Assembly: GCA_038373865.1 (NCBI GenBank)
Contig: JAXGGA010003004.1
Span: 1 to 64,000 of the forward strand
Direction of reading: 5' to 3'
Length of the DNA stretch: 64,000 nt
From: Uloborus plumipes
Lineage: Eukaryota; Arthropoda; Arachnida; Araneae; Uloboridae
A program made the position numbers and the translations under genes. Within the stretch, counting starts at the first letter, position 1; the number at the start of each line of letters is the position of its first letter. The notes under the pieces are model-generated. The model was not told the DNA's origin and did no database searches. It saw only the letters and a program-made list of their open reading frames with translations. Of the stretch, positions 10,631-23,345 are shown in pieces.

Positions 10631-13600
10631 TACTTTATATAATGAATGATACATGATGGTTCCCTATATTGAAATAAAATACATCTTTATTAAAAACCAA
10701 AGTTTAAAACCTTCAGAATAAAATGCTAGTGTATGCTCAAAAATTTCACATCTGATCAAATGGATTGAGAAATAATTGCACGCCCGGGGGGACGGGGGGG
10801 GAGTCGTCAGTTATTTACCCCTTTTTTGCCACTTATAATTGTCGATATGTATTGTGTTTTTTATGGTTTATAGAACGAAAAATAATGCAACATATAGTTT
10901 TTAAATACATTTTGGGCTATTTAAATTTTTATTAAAAAAATAATAATAGTGCAACATTGCAGTAATAAACATGCTTTTATCCATTTTTTATGTGCTTATT
11001 TCTGCTTCTTTGACACCTCGAAAGTCGATAAGTTTAAGCGTTCTAAGTTTCGAAGGACAAAAAAATGCTTGAGGGAAAATTCTGGTGGGAAAGGTCGCCT
11101 TGGGTCAAACATCGGAGAATTTTTCCTCCCCTTTCTTTGAAAGATGTATTATTGCTTTAATAATTAAAGTATCAGTCATGAATCGGACATTGTATATTCA
11201 TCGGTCATGTCTTCGTTCTTCAGTTTCATTTGAATCTGTTAGCAGTTGATGTGACTCAATAATTATGATTAACTGAATTTCTTTTTTTTTAATTGTAATT
11301 AAGAAATAAGTCAACAAAAAGTATCTGATATTTATTGGAAATTGTTTCCTGCTGTTAGTGTTTTTTTTTCCTGTTGTAATTTTTCCATAATCTAAATCTA
11401 TTTCATAATTTCTTCCAGATAAACAAATACATAAACGAAGAAAAATTAGTTACTAACCTTGAAATATTTCAGACAATCTGATGGCAGCACATTTCTAGAC
11501 GCTTCAGAATCAGTGAGGCGAAATAAGTAAAGCTAATTATCATTCAGGTAGAAAAAAAACCCATTTGCATAGTGATATTTATTTTACGTTTCCCCTGTTT
11601 ACATTAAATTGAATCGTTGAGTCGTGACATTAATTTCCTTCGTAAAGTATTCGACATGCTTCATTTTAAACCACACTTTTCTCTGCAAGTTGTAGAAAAA
11701 AAGAACTTGTTTTGCATCCTTTCTTCGGGTTGACTCGATAAACAACTATATCATTAAGCAGCGTTCAAAATCATTGGTGGTCCGAGACCACTGAAACGGC
11801 TTCAGGTTACTATGGAATAGAGTTCAGTAGTCCGTGGGACCAGTGGTCAATCACCTTCAACTAATCCATTTCGTATTATATATTATATATATCTACATGT
11901 TTTTCTTTTACAGTTTTTTCCCCTTAAAGTTATTGTTTTTTATTTTTTTGCACCGTGAATTTAATAGTTTAAATTTCGTGTTAAAGCCAATTAGCAGTGC
12001 GGAACTGGCCGTTTAAATGCTGCTGAAGTCGTGTGAGTGAAGATACGATTACGCCAATAGCGGATAACAAGGTTTTTATTTACAGTTCTTAGGTACAAAC
12101 AAGGATGATGATGAGGTGATGAATAATACAGATGAGTTTGTGAATAAAACCTAAACCTGGCAAGAGCCAGTAACGGGACCGATAGATCTCTCAAGCACTT
12201 TCAGGGGTCAACTGCCTCCACAGAATCTGCCCCCTCCTTTGCTCGCCGTTCGCGCCTCTCCCTCACCCCCCTGCCCCACATATGGAGAAGCTTGTTGCTA
12301 ACTGTGACAAGCTGTAAAATGCAGATTAAATGAAAATTAAACAATATGTAAATGAAATGTGAAAAAAGTTTAGCAAACATAATTCAGGTAAGGTACAGTT
12401 CGTATAAAGGCGGGCTAGTATATCTTCATGCTTACTGTTCCTCAAGACCAGTTGCTTTTTTAAGGGATTTCTAACTTTGTTAAGATACAATAAATTTTAA
12501 ACTATTGCTCCCAATGCTTCCAGAAGCTTACTTTTTTCTGCGTTGTAAAGATAGTTCTTTGGTTTGAAACTCTTAATCATATCTATTTGTTTTGTGTGTG
12601 TGTGTGTGTGTTTTATTTTTTTGCAAAAAAATGCTTGTTTGTCTTACTTGAAAGAACAACCTTATTACTAAGGGGTAATGGGGAGGGTAGGGTTTGTGAG
12701 GGTTTTATATCTCATGTTTTGAGTGGAGGGGTAGTCGTAGCATTCGAGAACTGTGCACCATCGCCCACGAACGGATGTTAATCCTGCATTACTTAAAAAT
12801 TGAGTTGTGTTGCGATGTGACATATTTTAACAAATAAGAAAATTTTTACCTGTTGCTTAAATATGCGTGTTTCCGATAGTTGGACTTTTTACTTTAAAAA
12901 AAGAACTAAAAATTTGACGTTTTTAATTTTTTCTCTTCAGCTTTTTTTGCAATTTATGCTGTCATTTTTGCTTATATATGTCTAAATAAGCCGTCGGTTG
13001 TGCATGATCGATTTACTTGCATCGGACCCTGGTCAGTTTTGTTTTTAAATGCACCGCCTCCTCTCTCTTTCCCTCTTCTTCTTTTCTTTTTTTTTTTCTT
13101 AAATTGATCGTTCTGAAATGTGCGTTTTAACATTGTTAGATTCAAATAAGTTTTTTTTTAATTAACTTTGTTATTAGCTTCAGTAAAATATGCCACTACA
13201 ATCGGGCGGGCTAAATACCGTATTCTTACACCACCACTACCAGGGTTCTAGTTTTAGGCTCACCGTTACTCCGGGGCTACACCCGAAACAATTTTTCACG
13301 TAGACTTTGAGTTAAAGAACATTAAATCTCCATTTAAAACAATTTAATTTGGAGATCAAAAACATGATTCAAATCTTCTTTTGTCAGAGACAAATTTATA
13401 TGTTCCTAGTGTCTCCCTTGGTTTGAATACTGCTTAATAGTGGAGATAGTTTTGACCTGCCGACTAATTTCGGTTTGTTTATGGCCTTGAAAAGTTTGAT
13501 CCATTTTTTAAATTCCGTCTGTATGTAAATATGTTAATTGAAATAAAGTATTCACCTCTGCTTGCGCAATTTCATGATCGTCTTTTGTCACCAAAGCAGC

Positions 13601-13718
13601 TAGGATCCATTCGAAAAATCATGGCAGCAGAAAATTAGATTCTATTTTTCCCGAGACATAAAAGATTTGAGATAGCGTTCTGACCCGACGTAACCAGCTA
13701 GTATCATCTCATTCTCCT
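10631..13718. other. AT-rich sequence, no supported gene
   Basis: Small features only: a G-rich run near 10784-10801, a GT microsatellite at 12593-12611, and a short TAT-rich tract near 11876-11893. Small frames of about 60 codons are not supported. One possible LTR relic (11990-12300) is described separately. Confidence 0.4.
11990..12300 (-). mobile_element. Possible decayed LTR-like segment
   Basis: Read on the minus strand, a G-rich segment (12205-12285) is followed by AGATCTATCGGTCCCGTTAC, then AACTGTAAATAAAAACCTTG. The latter contains a polyadenylation-type AATAAA about 30 bp before a TCTTCACTCACACGAC stretch. This order (GC-rich upstream, AATAAA, short R-U5-like tail) resembles a solo LTR. 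I could not find TG..CA ends, a target duplication or a partner LTR, and the minus-strand 67-codon frame across it is probably chance. Confidence 0.2.
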
Positions 13719-13919
13719 TCAGACAAAGTCGTTAAATTCATTCTTGCCAATTCCAGACCTATGACGCCTCTGGGCTTTCAGCGAACATGTTGGGCAACTG
13801 TCTTCGGTTCTATATTTAATATCAGTATGAATTGGGATACACCCTGACCTAAATTTCTTTTCTTCTTTAAAGGTTCCGGTTTTCTTCTCTTTTGGAGTTG
13901 GATGTTCTATAGAGGTCAT
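13719..13919 (-). CDS. Small uncertain open frame, 66 codons
   Basis: The minus-strand frame has an ATG start after CATCGCACGCG and a TGA stop. The product begins MTSIEHPTPKEKKTGTFKEE and contains a CPTC motif near residues 42-45. It is hydrophilic, Lys/Arg-rich and not low in complexity, unlike most frames in the window, and has no signal peptide or membrane segment. I recognise no family. It could be an exon or a chance frame; without homology it stays a candidate. Confidence 0.15.
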   Translation of the reverse strand: MTSIEHPTPKEKKTGTFKEEKKFRSGCIPIHTDIKYRTEDSCPTCSLKAQRRHRSGIGKNEFNDFV

Positions 13920-14984
13920 CGCGTGCGATGCTTGTTTGTCATCAATTTTGATATAATAAGAAGAAAGTTTTGTTTACGTTTGTTTAAATGTCTGAGGAAT
14001 TGGCAATTGTGTCGTTAAAATTCCAGTTTAACAAGACAAATTGTTGGTCGGCAGTTTTCTGAAAGCTGTTTTTGTAAATAGACGTGAAAATAGAACATAA
14101 CACAAAAAACTGTTGAATGCTTTCTGTTTTGCAGCTGTGTTTGTTTTTTTTTATGTTTTCTGTGTAGCAAAAGAATATTCAGAAAAGCATTTTTACTCAC
14201 TTATCAATAAAGTGAGAGTCGTATCGCCCCCCCCCCCCGTACTATTTGTTTTCTACGCCTCATACCTACGAGCAATTAGTAGAGGAAAATCTGGTAATGC
14301 TTCTCACTCAGATATCTCTAATGAGAGCTACATTAAAAGCCTGTAATCGGTACCCCATATACCAAACATGATTGTAACTATCCAGTAAGGATCGAGTCAT
14401 TATCGGTTGTCAGTTTTTGGGACCTGATATGTTTCTTTCAAACGAGTTTTCAATTGCTATGTTATAAAATTACAACATTTTACTTTAGCATCAGTGTTCA
14501 GTTCAGTACACTTTTTTTTTTTTTTGCAAATTTTAGTTACTCATTAGGTCGAAGTATATAAAAAGGATCACTATCTGTTTTGGTCTTTGCTGTTTTCGCT
14601 CCTTCAATATAAATTTCGCTTCTCTAAAAACTCACGGAGTGTTTTCACGCCAAAAAAGAAAAACTTGAACAATACCTCTGCTTCCATGTTTTATTTCGAT
14701 ATAAAAGAAAGTTTTTTTTTAAAAAATCGATGTTGGTGGTACAAAAAAGCCCGCTTGTTTAGTAGTGCACGGAGCTTTTTTTTTTTTTTTGATATTCTTA
14801 TCCTGCGTATTTAAAATATCTGCGCGTTTCTTTCTTTCTTTTTTTTTTTTTTTTTTTTGTATGTGTTTTCCGAAAGTTAATCGAGTTATGGGAATAGAAA
14901 ATCAACTGGTTTGAAAAGGAAAAATCGTGCATAAGGTTTTGCACCTAGCCTCTCTTTTGCCGGAACGGCTCTGTACGTGCCACG
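13920..14984. other. AT-rich sequence with homopolymers
   Basis: Nothing gene-like is supported. It contains a 12-base C run at 14227-14238 and several T runs (14512-14525, 14777-14790, 14841-14858). Confidence 0.45.
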
Positions 14985-15188
14985 ATGACCCCTACGCCCA
15001 TGAGCCTAGCTGACACAATTAAATCCTTTAAAAAAATTTCTGTAACTGAAACAATTTTACTTTATAAAACTGAACTTTCGCCTACAGCAAACAACAGATG
15101 TCTTTTCCTTACAATGTGTCATCCCAGTTTTGGGGGCTTGGATATCGTGTGTTTAGTAGCCGTTACTTTGGTCTACGAACAATGCTAG
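14985..15188 (+). CDS. Small uncertain open frame with pyrimidine-rich, ETS-like leader
   Basis: A 67-codon frame starts MTPTPMSLADTIKSFKKISV and ends VTLVYEQC, with a hydrophobic patch near residues 50-64. Directly upstream, at 14951-14981, lies CCTCTCTTTTGCCGGAACGG. It combines a pyrimidine tract like a 5' TOP start and a CCGGAA ETS core, in a small GC-rich patch. No homologous family was recognised and no splice donor stands out. The context makes it slightly more interesting than the other small frames, no more than that. Confidence 0.15.
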   Translation: MTPTPMSLADTIKSFKKISVTETILLYKTELSPTANNRCLFLTMCHPSFGGLDIVCLVAVTLVYEQC

Positions 15189-18100
15189 GTCCTGTGCGAC
15201 ATGATCCACACTTCCGCCTGTTCCGCTTGAAGGTCTAATGATTAGCTTCTTGGAGTTTTGATGCTTGGCTTGGTCCGTGTTCCTCCCACACGTAGTTTCT
15301 TTAACAATGTTCAATTTTCCATTATGTTTCGCCCACAAAATGAAACGTCCAACGATGTTGTGGAGTCTTCTGCAGCTGTAATTTATATGTATCTGATGTT
15401 TGTTCCACATGTGAGATTGCCAAGTAGAATAACTTCATTTGGATTCTGGTAGAATAGTGAATAAATTTCCTAAATGTGTCTTCTGTGACGTGTTAAAGAA
15501 TATTTTCTTAAAAAGCAGTCATTATGTTTTAACCACAATATGAAGTGTCCAACGAATAGTATTTTGAATTCTTTATGAATAATTCATGTGCAGGATCAAT
15601 TTTAGGCGAGTAAAATGAGTAGCTGTCACGCACACGCTTTAGCGTAAAAGTTTTAAAAGTTGACAATATTCACCATTTTTTGCTCTTTCTACTTTGATTA
15701 TTATGTATATATTTTTTTATTGTTATCTTTTATAAACTTAGTAATCAAAATAGTAGTCTTTAAGAGATTAGCTTGCCTTTTGGACATTCCGTATAACTTA
15801 GAACTACATTTTCTCTTTTTTAAATTTGCCCGCTAATGTTTTAAATAGTTTAACTGTGTTTTTTTGGTATGAAACGAAAAAAAAAAAAAAAAATAGAAAA
15901 ACTCATAAAGAATTGCATAGTTATCCAAAATTAATATTTTTTTTAAAAAAATCATTGAAAATGAATTTATTAGCCTGGTTTGAAGCTGTCCTGTCATTTA
16001 GGGTTGAGTTTAGAAAGTTATGTTTTTAAAGTAATAATTATTATTATTTATTTATTTACGTGTTTTGTACGAAATTTGAATTAAAATATGTCTGAAAAAT
16101 AAGCAGCCATTAAACGTGACTATATTTTATGGCTATGTTCACTAATGAAATGCAAAAAAAAAAAAAAAAAAAGAAAAGAAAACCTTTTTGCGAACTGTTC
16201 CTTTCGCTTTAAAAGCGTAAACTTGATTCTGTTATCATTTTATTTTAACAATTTTACTAAATTGTTATTATTTCAAAGATGTAAATTCAAGTTAATACAT
16301 AAAAACATGTATCACCCTTTCTTAAAATACCTTGCTTTTAATATAATCAAAAATCACCCATTTTTATTCTCAATCACTCCCTCTTTAGTTTTTTTATTTC
16401 TTCTGGGAACATTACGTACCCAAAACATGTTATTTTCCCGGTATTTTTGTACAATTATGTAATGTATTCTATGACCCAATCTGTTGCTTGGGATGGTTCA
16501 TCGCGTGTGTAGGGCAAACTTAGCATCTTGTAATTGAATATTAACCAGTCCGCCCGGATAGATACATTTTGCTTGAATATACTTGCTTCGACCATATGTT
16601 TTTTCCCCTTAATGTGCATTGTTTGTTAATCTAAAAGGACCCCACATTTCAGCATTTATGCAGTACTTTTTAGAATAAAATGAAGCATAGAAGCGAAAGT
16701 AAGTATAGAGGTTTGTGTGTAATTCAGTGTTGAAAATTTACATTTAAGTTGGGGGGAAAGGACATTTTTGATTCATTAACCCCTCCCTTCCCCAAACACG
16801 AGAGTAATAATGAAAAATTTTTATCCAGTGTTTGATTGTGCTTTTAAAAGTCCCCAATCATGTTCTGATTGCAATGTTTGCTTCTGTTGCTGCAATTTAT
16901 AAATCTTGACAAGTTTTTCTCTATACTAATGCATGCTTTTTATAAAATTTTATTATAAAGCTGCATGAAGGGAACACTTGTGTAGATGTTTTACATATCA
17001 TCAATGAATAATCTTAAGTGTCTATTAAATTGCCTATTTATTTTTTAAACGATTTTTTACAACTGTCCAAAATAAAAATTGATTTTCGCTTCAAAGATCT
17101 TCAATCATCCTCCCTCAAATACATTCCCATACAAATATTTTAGACTTTTTTTCCCTCCAGCTAATGCATTGCTATCGTAATGTAAGGGCGCAAAATAACG
17201 CATTTATTTAAATCTGCTTTTCCTTTTTCTACAGAAATCTTAACTAGGAAAGGAATTCGGTAGGAATTTGGTATTGTCTTTTAACTGACGGCATAAATAA
17301 GACTTATATCTAAAAATACCACGCACACTTCATTAATTAGCATAGACTGCCTAATAAACCACTTCCTAGATAACGAACAACCACTTGCAAGTAAAAAATT
17401 TATGTTCTAGATTTATCAGTTACGTTAACTTCACCGAGACTCGACGACAGTTGCATACCTAAACGGGGAGATCGCCTTCGTTAAGAGATTATTCCTATGC
17501 GAATTCTATTGGACAATGAGGCTGTGAAAGTTTAATAGATGAATGGCTTCATTAAAAATATTCTTATGCGAAACTCGGATCGTGTTGCTCGTTTGATAAA
17601 CCTCAAAACTGGTTCTTGTTGTTATTTCCTGGAAGTGGTCTAATGTACTTGTCAATGTTTCTGCTACCTTTTCAAGTTCAAGTTCGTAATGATTCGGTCG
17701 TAGTAAATAAACGGAAAGCTGAATATATATATATTTTTTTTTTTTTTTCAAAGGTGTTGGCCTTTTTAAAATTTTATACAGAAATTACGCACTGTTGTAC
17801 ATTTGAAACAAAAAGTTCACCCAGAGCCCTTAGTGCACCTAGAACTTACTTCCTGAAAGTGGGGGGGGTGGAGGGGGGGTAGAGCGTAGGCACCAGCAGG
17901 AGGTGTACGTGAACCCCCTGGATTTTTGTTTAAAAAATAAGAAAAAAACTAAAATAATATTTTGTTAAAAGTTTTTTAATGATTTTTTTTAGTGAAAAAA
18001 AGTTGATAATTGTTTTAGTAAAAAAAAATTGACTAATTTTTTTTATAAAGGTTTTTTTTTTTTTTGACTCTTTTCTTTTTTAGTTCGGATGCACCCTATC

Positions 18101-20568
18101 TGTAATTTTCACCTCAATGTTTTGATCTTCACGAAATCCTCTGTATCTAATATTATAGAAATAGATGTTTTTTTTATTTCATCCTCTGTATAAAAAAAAG
18201 TAATTACATTAAAATTTGAAGTTCTATTTTAGTTTGTGTAAACTTAATAATTTTCAAGAGCGTTATTACCCTGGCACCATGTTATACTTGATCTCATTAA
18301 TGATTTTTAACTTAAGAGCAGTTTTAGCAGAGGTGATACTACATTGTTTGAAGCTCTTCATAAATAATATCGCCTTTCAACATGTTTGACTCCCCTCCGT
18401 TGTCACAAAGTGTCACACATTACCATACTTTAACCCTTCATGTAGTGAAATACCACGCTAACTACAACTACACAAACATATTTGTTATAAATTTGTTACC
18501 CCCTCCCTACCACTGCCTCCCCCTTCGTCACAAACTTAGAATTTCACGAACCACCTCCCTCTCAAAGCGTTTTGTGGACGATCCCTTTGGAAGCTAAGGC
18601 ATCGATACCACGTTATTAAAAGTTTGCGAGACTGTTGCAATGGGGGGGGGGGGGGGGGATTCAATTTACTCACCGAAAAGAGAAAAAAGAACTTTACTCT
18701 GGCTTTTAATTCCGCCGGAAAGTAAAACTCAATTTAATTTTAAAAGGAAGAAGGAAAGAAAAAGAAATAAAACGAGTCAATGCCTTTTAGTTTCAGTAAA
18801 GGTAAAAGAACTTGAAAGATTAAGAAATAAATAAATGAATAAAAATATATCACACACATTTGGGATGTTTGTACTAAGAAATGAAGGTTTTTGTGGTTTT
18901 AGTTCTCTTCGTTTTTCGCTTTCGCGGTTCCTGTGCATTATTTGAAAAGGGGCGGAGGAGTTTGCCGCGCACAATGAACTTTTTCATTCTGCATGAACTG
19001 GTCTATTCATTTCTGGGAAAAGTTTTCAATCTACGCTTTACTTTTTTGTTTCCTTTTCATTTCTTTGAATTGTAAGCAATGTAATGATTTTTAAATTGCC
19101 AAGCATATATAACGCATTTTATTAGTTAAAGAAATTCGCATTTTCATTTTCTCATGCTTTTATTATTTATGACGGGGCAGAACTTAGCTTTGCTAATTCT
19201 CTCACGGGTGGTCCTTCAAACTGCTTTATTTCTGTGACAAAAAGCCCTTTAAAGTGCTTAATTGTGAATTAAAAAATAATTATTTTGACGTAGGGCTGTT
19301 TTCTTTAGTTCATTATATATGTAAATTCAAAAAAAAAATTGTAAATGTTTGTTGAAGGAAAATAAAATTGCTTTGAAAGTAAAACGAGAGATAATTGAGA
19401 AAAAGCGAAAAAAAAAAGCATTTTTCCTTCAAAAAAAAGGGGGGGGGGAGAATGCTTTCTCTCCTTTTTTGTCAACCATCTCTCTTTTTTATTTCAAAAG
19501 CAATTTTTTTTTCGTCAACTGAAATTTACAATTTCAATTAATTACTAAGGAAAACTGCAAATTTCTCAATATTTTTGAACTAATTAATTTTCTTTTTCAA
19601 AATCGGTGTTTATTAAATATTTATAAAAAGTGCTCTCTACATTTTCTCAATTTTCTTGTTTTCCTCAGTTTAATTTTGTACGCTAAAACCTTCAGCCGAA
19701 ATGAGATTAAAATCTGTTTTAAGAGGTTGCGATTTGCAGTGGTTTAAGTCAGTTTCCATGCCGGAGCTTGAATCTGCATCCATTATTTTTGCTAGGGGAA
19801 GTTCTTTCAGCTCATAACATTCCTTACATTCCTTCTACTTTCTTTCCATCATAAATGTCGATTAGAGTGGGCGTATATCATTTCAAGTTTCCATAAACAA
19901 ACAAGTAACTTTTCATATGATTTGATGCATAATTTTAAAATGCTCAAATACAAACCCATGCAGACTCGAAACTAAGTTAGGATGACTTATTCTCATTCTA
20001 TAACGACATCCATTTATCACAGTTATTTGAAAACTAATGTTTTTAACGCATAAAGAAACTCATTTTTTAATCATGTCACTTAATTTAAATATTTTCAGAA
20101 ATAAATCTTAATACGATTTTTTAAAACTTTTTAAAATATAAAATAAGTTACATATTTGAAAAGGAAGCTGCAGGTTTCTTTTTATACTTGATTTTTTTTT
20201 CTTTTTCAAAGAAACTTTTAGCAGTCTCTTGCTTGAAACCTTAACTGGTTTTCTTATAGCATCATGTTATTTATGCGATTTCCTGTTACAATTCGGTCGA
20301 AAGCCTTATCTTAGGATAAATTGATGCGTTTGAAATGCTTATGGAGGAATTTTAATCGTTTTTTATGTGAAAGATAAGGCTCGTATATGAGTTAAGTATG
20401 TCCCATAACTGTCAGAAAATTAGCTATATTCTGCATGCTAATGGGCTATTATTTCAAGGAATATATTTATTAAAATAATGAAGAAAGCAGAAGACTGCGA
20501 CTTTTATATGCATGCGTAAAATATTTTTATACAATCATCGTAATTGAAGATTTGTTTTTGCTTACACA
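15189..20568. other. AT-rich sequence, no supported gene
   Basis: No gene or well bounded repeat was seen. It contains many A/T runs (15879-15893, 16148-16170, 17734-17748), a 17-base G run at 18642-18658, and short CT- or C-rich patches near 18488-18525. Overlapping small frames on both strands near 15153-15452 have no recognisable homology. Confidence 0.35.
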
Positions 20569-20953
20569 TACACTGCAAAAAATGAACTGTTGTTCTTACA
20601 GTATAATACTGGCAGCCGAGGTTCCAATTTAAAACTAAAATGCACAGTAATGAAATATAAAACTCGCAATTCTACAGCTTCTTACTACTGTAAAGTTAGG
20701 AATTTTATAGTTTATTGCCGTAAAATTTAGCTATATTATACTGTAAAAACAACAGTATAATACTGGGAGCAGAGGTTCCAGTTTAAAACTGTAAAATGTA
20801 AGGTAATAAACTGTAAAATTAGCAATTTTGCATTTTATTACAGTAAAATTAGCAATTTTTCATTTTATTACAGTAAAATTAGCAATTTTTACAGTTTATT
20901 CCTATAAGATTAGCTGTATTCTTCTGTAAAAATAACATTCATTTTTTAGTGTA
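20569..20953. mobile_element. CACTG-ended MITE, copy 1
   Basis: The left end reads TACACTGCAAAAAATGAACT and the right end, in reverse complement, TACACTAAAAAATGAATGTT. Inside, a phrase like TTTACAGTTTATTACTGTAAAATTAGCAA recurs in both orientations, with AGAGGTTCCAGTTTAAAACT appearing twice. The same element, about 550 bp long, recurs at 59367-59918. TA at both ends suggests a TA target. It has no coding capacity. Confidence 0.8.
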
Positions 20954-22310
20954 GATATTTCCGATTTTCCCTGTAAGATTTTCATAATATTGAAGAAGCC
21001 GGCCTTAGGAAATTATATTCCATATATTCTTGCTTTAAATTATTTCTACCTGGTATGGTGCTGTCGTGTTTTGTTATTGGTTTCTCCCCTGTTGGTTTCT
21101 TCCGAAACTATGAGACATGCGAAATCAGCATAGGTATTGCATAAAGTTCACATGACTTGTGGTAGAAAAGAAAATGAAATCGTAATTTCGAGTTTTAGTG
21201 CCACTTCAGGCGGGGTTTGCGATCAGAAACATTAAATGCCGCTCATTTTTGATATTACAATTATTTTCCACCGTTTTTTGAGACTTGTAAATTCTTGTGG
21301 TAAAATGGGAAGACACTTTCCTTTCTTTTTTTTCTTTTTTCTATTTTTGCGGCTTATTATGACAGCACTTATATTTTAAATCCAAGGAAAATTAAGTAGA
21401 AGTATTTTTGTGTTTAAAAGGAAAAATCTCATAAAGTAGCTAAATAAATCGCATTGCTTTCAGGTTTTTGGTAAAATAAATTGTGCACGTAGGAAAATTA
21501 AACATTTTTGCAAAGCAAAGAATACCTTGTCATTATTTACTTACATATGAAATGGACGAATTTATTCGTGTGAAATTCACTTGAAATTCGTGAAAATTTT
21601 AAGGTAAATTTTACTGTGAACTGGAGTGTACTGTGGAATAGAGCAGTATAGAGAAAAACCTTTTCAATAAATCTTCCAGAAAATGTAAGCAATTGTACGG
21701 CCAATTGCAGTACTTGATTTACCCATTTATCAACGTGTGAAGTTTTTGTTTCGCCCCTTTCCCCTTCTCCCGTAGAGTCCCATTCCTTATAGTGGTTACG
21801 AGCATTGTTCTCCGAAAAAAGATTTGCTCTCTCCTTCGCATCGCTCAAAGTACTGGCAACATGGACACCAGTACTTTTTTACTGTAAAATTTCAGGATTA
21901 TTATTATTTGTACACATTGTTTGTGAAGTGGTGTATTTGCTAGTATTGATTTTAAAACAATCAGTAGTTATCTTTAAATACCATGAATAAATCACCCATA
22001 ACTCACTTTAAAAGTATAACTTTAAAATATCTGACAATTTGTCTTATTACAATAAATTAATAGTAATCTAAACAACTCTATAAATTATAAAAAAAATACT
22101 TATTTTATAGTTGATCAAGGCCGCTAAGAATACATGAATGAGAAACTAAACTTAACCGTTGACCCTAAATAGGGAAGTTTCCTATCGTTATTGTATTAAT
22201 ATTTTGAAGTATAAATTTCACTTTTAGCATTTTTCATAAATAAACGTTTGATTTCGATTTTTTTTCCTAAAAAGGCGTTTTTAAATGTTTTATTACGTTT
22301 ATAGGGTAAG
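20954..22310. other. AT-rich sequence, nothing recognised
   Basis: A 103-codon minus-strand frame (21537-21848) has a mixed composition and no family I recognise, with no clear promoter or splice signals. It is treated as chance. No repeats with clear borders were seen. Confidence 0.35.
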
Positions 22311-22699
22311 TGCTCCAGTAGTCGGCCAGTCTCCAGTAGTCGGCCACAATGACATAAAACTCCTCATAAATAGTACATTTTTAATTCAAAATCAGATATG
22401 ACGCATTCACACATTCATGTACCTATCCTCAATCATCAACCAGTGGCAGTTAAGTTTTGGGTACTTTTTTTGAATTAGTAATGAGTCATTTCATTTTAAA
22501 TGGTGATTCAAAATACTTCAAAGTCATTTCATTTTGAATCATCATTCAAAATGAAATGACTCATTACTAATTCAAAAAAAAAGAACCCAAAACTTAACTG
22601 TCACTAGTTGATGATTGATGATATTTACATGCCGTCATCCAAGATTGCGATTCTGCTAATTTTTCAGCTGAGATGATTCTGTGGCCGACTACTGGAGCA
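22311..22699. mobile_element. Foldback element, 389 bp, ends TGCTCCAGTAGTCGGCCA
   Basis: The left end TGCTCCAGTAGTCGGCCA (with a second copy, CTCCAGTAGTCGGCCA, from 22331) is matched by the exact inverse at 22682-22699. Nearly the whole interior pairs too: AATCATCAAC, CAGTTAAGTTTTGGGTAC, GAATTAGTAATGAGTCATTT and CATTTTAAATGGTGATTC on the left have inverse copies on the right, with the centre near 22518. There is no coding capacity. It would fold into a hairpin of about 185 bp stem if transcribed. Confidence 0.85.
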
Positions 22700-22869
22700 T
22701 TAACTAGTGTTGACAACAGCATTAACTTTACCATATTTTTTTTTAATTTCTGAAACAAGTAGGTGGTTCACTATCAGAAAGGTTCATTCTAAAGTTTTAC
22801 CTTGTTTTTGTTGCTGTATTGATAGATGAAAGTTCTAGGTTATCCAAGATCAACAAAAGATCTCTTAAA

Positions 22870-23345
22870 TGGCCGACTTCTGGTGCTCTTACCCTATTCG
22901 AAAGTTGTTTAATTTATGAGCGCACCATATTTTTACTTTTTTTTTTTTTTTTTAAGTTAGTGCATCTATCTTCATTCTGCTGCTTATTAACGTTCGTTTT
23001 GTCCTAAATTTGACTTCAAACTTTCAGTTTTAAAAAACGAATGTTTCTTGAAGTTAATACTTTGAATTTCATTAATACATGGGAGCACTTTTTTTCTTTT
23101 TTTAAGTTCTCAAGGTTCTTAATCTCATGCTGCTATAAGTAAAATTTATTTTTAGCAAAATGTTTTTGTATTTAAATAAGCATTATTTTTTCCCCAATCT
23201 TGACTTAAAATTTTCTGTAAAAGATTTTTTTTTTTAGTTTTCAAATACATTTATATTTTGAATTTTGTTTATATATGAACGCATTAAATATTTTTAGTTC
23301 TTAGAGTATCCATGGATCTTAATCCAGCCTTGCTCCGTGGGAATG
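22870..23345. repeat. Diverged local tandem repeat, about 165-190 bp period
   Basis: Two clear units and one partial unit share the order: a TTTGACTTCAAACTTTC-like phrase, then TTTTAAAA/GTAAAAGA, then TTTGAATTTCATTAATACAT or TTTGAATTTTGTTTATATAT, then GAGCAC/GAACGCATT, a T run, AAGTTCTCAAGGTTCTTAATC or AGTTCTTAGAGTATCC..CTTAATC. Identity is low, so duplication is old. Confidence 0.5.

Noticed and set aside
16145..16462. 105-codon plus-strand frame.
   Set aside because: It starts with a poly-Lys run from an A tract and continues as Phe/Leu/Asn-rich sequence typical of AT-rich DNA.
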